This document shows positions 41,568-42,959 of a DNA stretch of 42,959 bases, piece by piece. Origin of the DNA: Desulfoferrobacter suflitae (GTDB taxonomy: Bacteria > Desulfobacterota > Syntrophobacteria > Syntrophobacterales > Syntrophobacteraceae); assembly GCF_022603395.1 (NCBI RefSeq), contig NZ_JAIBKA010000019.1, forward strand, positions 1-42,959, read 5' to 3'. Made by a program: the position numbers and the translations under genes. How positions within the stretch are numbered: position 1 is the first letter of the stretch; every line of letters starts with the position of its first letter. The notes beneath the pieces were generated by a model, which did no database searches, was not told where the DNA came from, and saw nothing but the letters and a program-made list of their open reading frames with translations.

Positions 41568-42470
41568 ATGTCATTTGGACCGATCAGCGATTCGGCCATC
41601 ATAAAAGACGCGGAGTCTTTGCCGCCCTTTCCGCGGGTGGTGGATAAGGTTATTCCTCTGCTCCACTCGTTGGCTCCAATGAGTGAAGTGGAGCAGGTGG
41701 TTCAGTACGACCCGGTTATAGCCGCTCGTGTACTCAGGGTAGCGCGGTCCCCGTATTACGGAGGGTCCAGGGTGAAGACCCTGCGGGACGCTGTCATATT
41801 CCTTGGACAAAGAACGCTTTGCGAGACCATTCTTGCCGCATGTTCCATGGGCTACTTTAAAGACCTTGACGCGTACAACGGAACATCTGCCCATCGGGTC
41901 TGGCAGCATTCTATCGCCGTGGCGGTCATGTCGCAGACGTTGGCGACCCGGCTGGCGTTACGAACAGCCCTGGCCAACTTCATGGCCGGACTGCTGCACG
42001 ATTTTGGCAAAATGGTGCTCAACTCGTATTTGCGACCTCATAAAGAGGCCTTCGCTCAAGCTCTCGCTTCCGGTCTCTCGATGAGACAGACGGAAGAAAT
42101 GATTTTAGGTACCGATCATGCCATCGTCGGTGGGATCATCGCATCAAGCTGGAAGCTGCCGAACGTGGTCATAGCAAGCATCCGGCACCACCACGCACCT
42201 GAAGAGGGCGGGGAATTCCGCCGAAATGCGGCAGTGGTCTGCGCGGCTGATGTCATCGCAATGCAGGCAGGCTATGGCTATGAAGGTGAATGGCACACTG
42301 AAAAGAACCACCAGTGGGTTTTAGATGATTTAAAGATCACTCCCGAGGGACTGGCTGCACTGGTAAAGCAGGTCAAGCAGGCCGTAAAAGGCGCAATGAC
42401 CTCTTTTGGTGAGAACCCCGCAAACTCTGCAAAAACCTTTTCAGACTTGCGTGGGATGCCCCGTAGTTAA
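41568..42470 (+). CDS. HDOD-domain signalling protein
   Basis: 300 residues, almost all one HDOD domain (residues about 15-235). Typical motifs are LPPFPRVVDKVIPLL, QYDPVIAARVLRVARSPYYGG, LRDAVIFLGQRTLCETIL, HRVWQHSIAVAVMSQTLA, FMAGLLHDFGKMVLN and IIASSWKLPNVVIASIRHHH. HDOD is the HD-GYP-related output-domain fold, mostly not catalytic, used in signal transduction and gene regulation. No receiver, GGDEF or EAL partner domain is attached, so it is a stand-alone protein. Upstream ATTATGGAATG and the GTAACGG region hold no obvious operator. The last 60 residues are a low-complexity tail. Confidence 0.94.
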   Translation: MSFGPISDSAIIKDAESLPPFPRVVDKVIPLLHSLAPMSEVEQVVQYDPVIAARVLRVARSPYYGGSRVKTLRDAVIFLGQRTLCETILAACSMGYFKDLDAYNGTSAHRVWQHSIAVAVMSQTLATRLALRTALANFMAGLLHDFGKMVLNSYLRPHKEAFAQALASGLSMRQTEEMILGTDHAIVGGIIASSWKLPNVVIASIRHHHAPEEGGEFRRNAAVVCAADVIAMQAGYGYEGEWHTEKNHQWVLDDLKITPEGLAALVKQVKQAVKGAMTSFGENPANSAKTFSDLRGMPRS

Positions 42471-42611
42471 TCTAGAGCTCTTCATCAACAACCGCATTAG
42501 TCCTCTCCAAGATGCATGGGATGAGAAACCAGTGAATCATCGGGTGAAAATGTGATTCGAGTTATCCCCCGTGTATCCCCATTGTGCGTGTTGGGTCAAT
42601 TATGTTAAGGT

Positions 42612-42689
42612 ACAACGTCTATATGAAAATGATGATTGGTATTAATGATTCCGAATAGTTACCGATTATACATTTTCATGCTTCGTTGT
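42612..42689. repeat. Imperfect inverted repeat before the CopG gene
   Basis: ACAACG (42612-42617) and ATGAAAATG (42623-42631) face CATTTTCAT (42671-42679) and CGTTGT (42684-42689). The arms are 5 bp and 4 bp apart, and the centre holds an AT-rich 39-bp stretch. It lies 50 bp upstream of the antitoxin ATG, so it could be its operator or promoter region. Weak. Confidence 0.35.
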
Positions 42690-42738
42690 GACCTACCGGG
42701 TCATGGCCGTTAGTAGACAGAATGATGGAGGAGGCAAA

Positions 42739-42959
42739 ATGTCCAAGGTGGTGACAATCCGCATCGATGAAGAAATTAAAGAACGGCTTGATAGACTGGC
42801 AAAGGCGACTGCTCGCAGTCGATCTTTTTTAGCTGCGGAGGCTATTCGTAATTATTTGGATGTGCAGGCCTGGCAGATAGACCAAATCTTGCAGGGCATT
42901 GAAGAAGCCGAGACTGGTAAGTTCGTAGAGCATGATCGGGTAGTGCAGCAGTGGGAGAG
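42739..42959 (+). CDS. CopG-type ribbon-helix-helix antitoxin (partial, runs off right edge)
   Basis: 73 codons are seen from ATG 42739, with ribosome site ATGGAGGAGG. The N-terminus is a ribbon-helix-helix fold: VVTIRIDEEIKERLDRLAKATARSRSFLAAEAIRNYL, followed by DVQAWQIDQILQGIEEAETGKFVEHDRVVQQW, the usual toxin-binding part of CopG/ParD-like antitoxins. A RelE/ParE toxin gene is expected directly beyond the window edge. It is the second toxin-antitoxin locus of the window. Confidence 0.88.
   Translation, partial: MSKVVTIRIDEEIKERLDRLAKATARSRSFLAAEAIRNYLDVQAWQIDQILQGIEEAETGKFVEHDRVVQQWE

Noticed and set aside
41568-42470. HDOD protein as an HD-GYP cyclic-di-GMP phosphodiesterase
   Set aside because: There is no GYP motif and the conserved motifs match HDOD, which is usually non-catalytic.

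Overview
The window reads as a piece of a Gram-negative, anaerobic or facultatively anaerobic bacterial chromosome with much accessory DNA. The gene mix suggests a deltaproteobacterium (Desulfobacterota), though no marker gene proves it: a class I hybrid cluster protein beside a flavodiiron protein, small single-cluster ferredoxins beside TetR regulators, a probable selenoprotein, and intergenic micro-repeats of a kind I associate with that group. No rRNA, tRNA or CRISPR array was found.

Layout. 1-6.5 kb: a leftward secreted protein running off the left edge (TraN-like, conjugation) diverges from a giant secreted Ig-repeat protein; together they look like part of an integrated conjugative element. 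6.9-8.8 kb: a decayed ISAzo13-type transposase abuts the 3' remnant of a type IIG restriction-modification gene. 8.9-12.1 kb: hcp and a flavodiiron protein, a nitrosative and oxidative stress pair, with an FNR/HcpR-type palindrome upstream of hcp. 12.2-20.6 kb: a leftward respiratory nitrate reductase operon, PAS protein-narG-narH-narJ-narI-TDT/SLAC1-type anion transporter. 21.1-22.6 kb: a SHOCT protein converges on an ArsM-type methyltransferase and a carboxymuconolactone decarboxylase domain. 23.1-23.8 kb: a Phd/VapC toxin-antitoxin pair. 23.8-30.7 kb: a complete leftward efflux operon (HlyD-type adaptor, two ABC ATPases, two ABC-2 permeases, TolC-type lipoprotein). 30.9-33.7 kb: a small conserved protein, a DAC-fold (diadenylate cyclase-like) sensor protein, and a DUF6448-like periplasmic protein. 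33.8-37.3 kb: a duplicated TetR-ferredoxin cassette with the same 20-bp operator in front of each TetR, separated by an M24 peptidase and a histidine kinase remnant. 37.3-41 kb: an IS1634-type element with an intact transposase next to a degraded IS21 element. 41-43 kb: a small unknown ORF, an HDOD protein and the start of a CopG-type antitoxin.

The most notable observation is at 21.8-22.6 kb. The arsM reading frame meets a UGA at the position where ArsM enzymes carry a conserved Cys, then continues in frame with clear ArsM C-terminal sequence. A perfect 8-bp hairpin with a G-rich triloop begins 15 nt after the UGA, which fits a bacterial SECIS element. I read it as a selenocysteine-containing arsenite methyltransferase that routine gene calling would truncate. 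The same frame then passes a UAG and continues into a carboxymuconolactone decarboxylase domain that has no good start codon of its own.

Functional picture: nitrate respiration (Nar plus a possible nitrate/nitrite channel), removal of its toxic by-products (Hcp, flavodiiron protein), arsenic methylation, multidrug efflux, and several layers of mobile DNA and toxin-antitoxin genes. Homology calls rest on recognised motifs and recalled family consensus; no database search was run.
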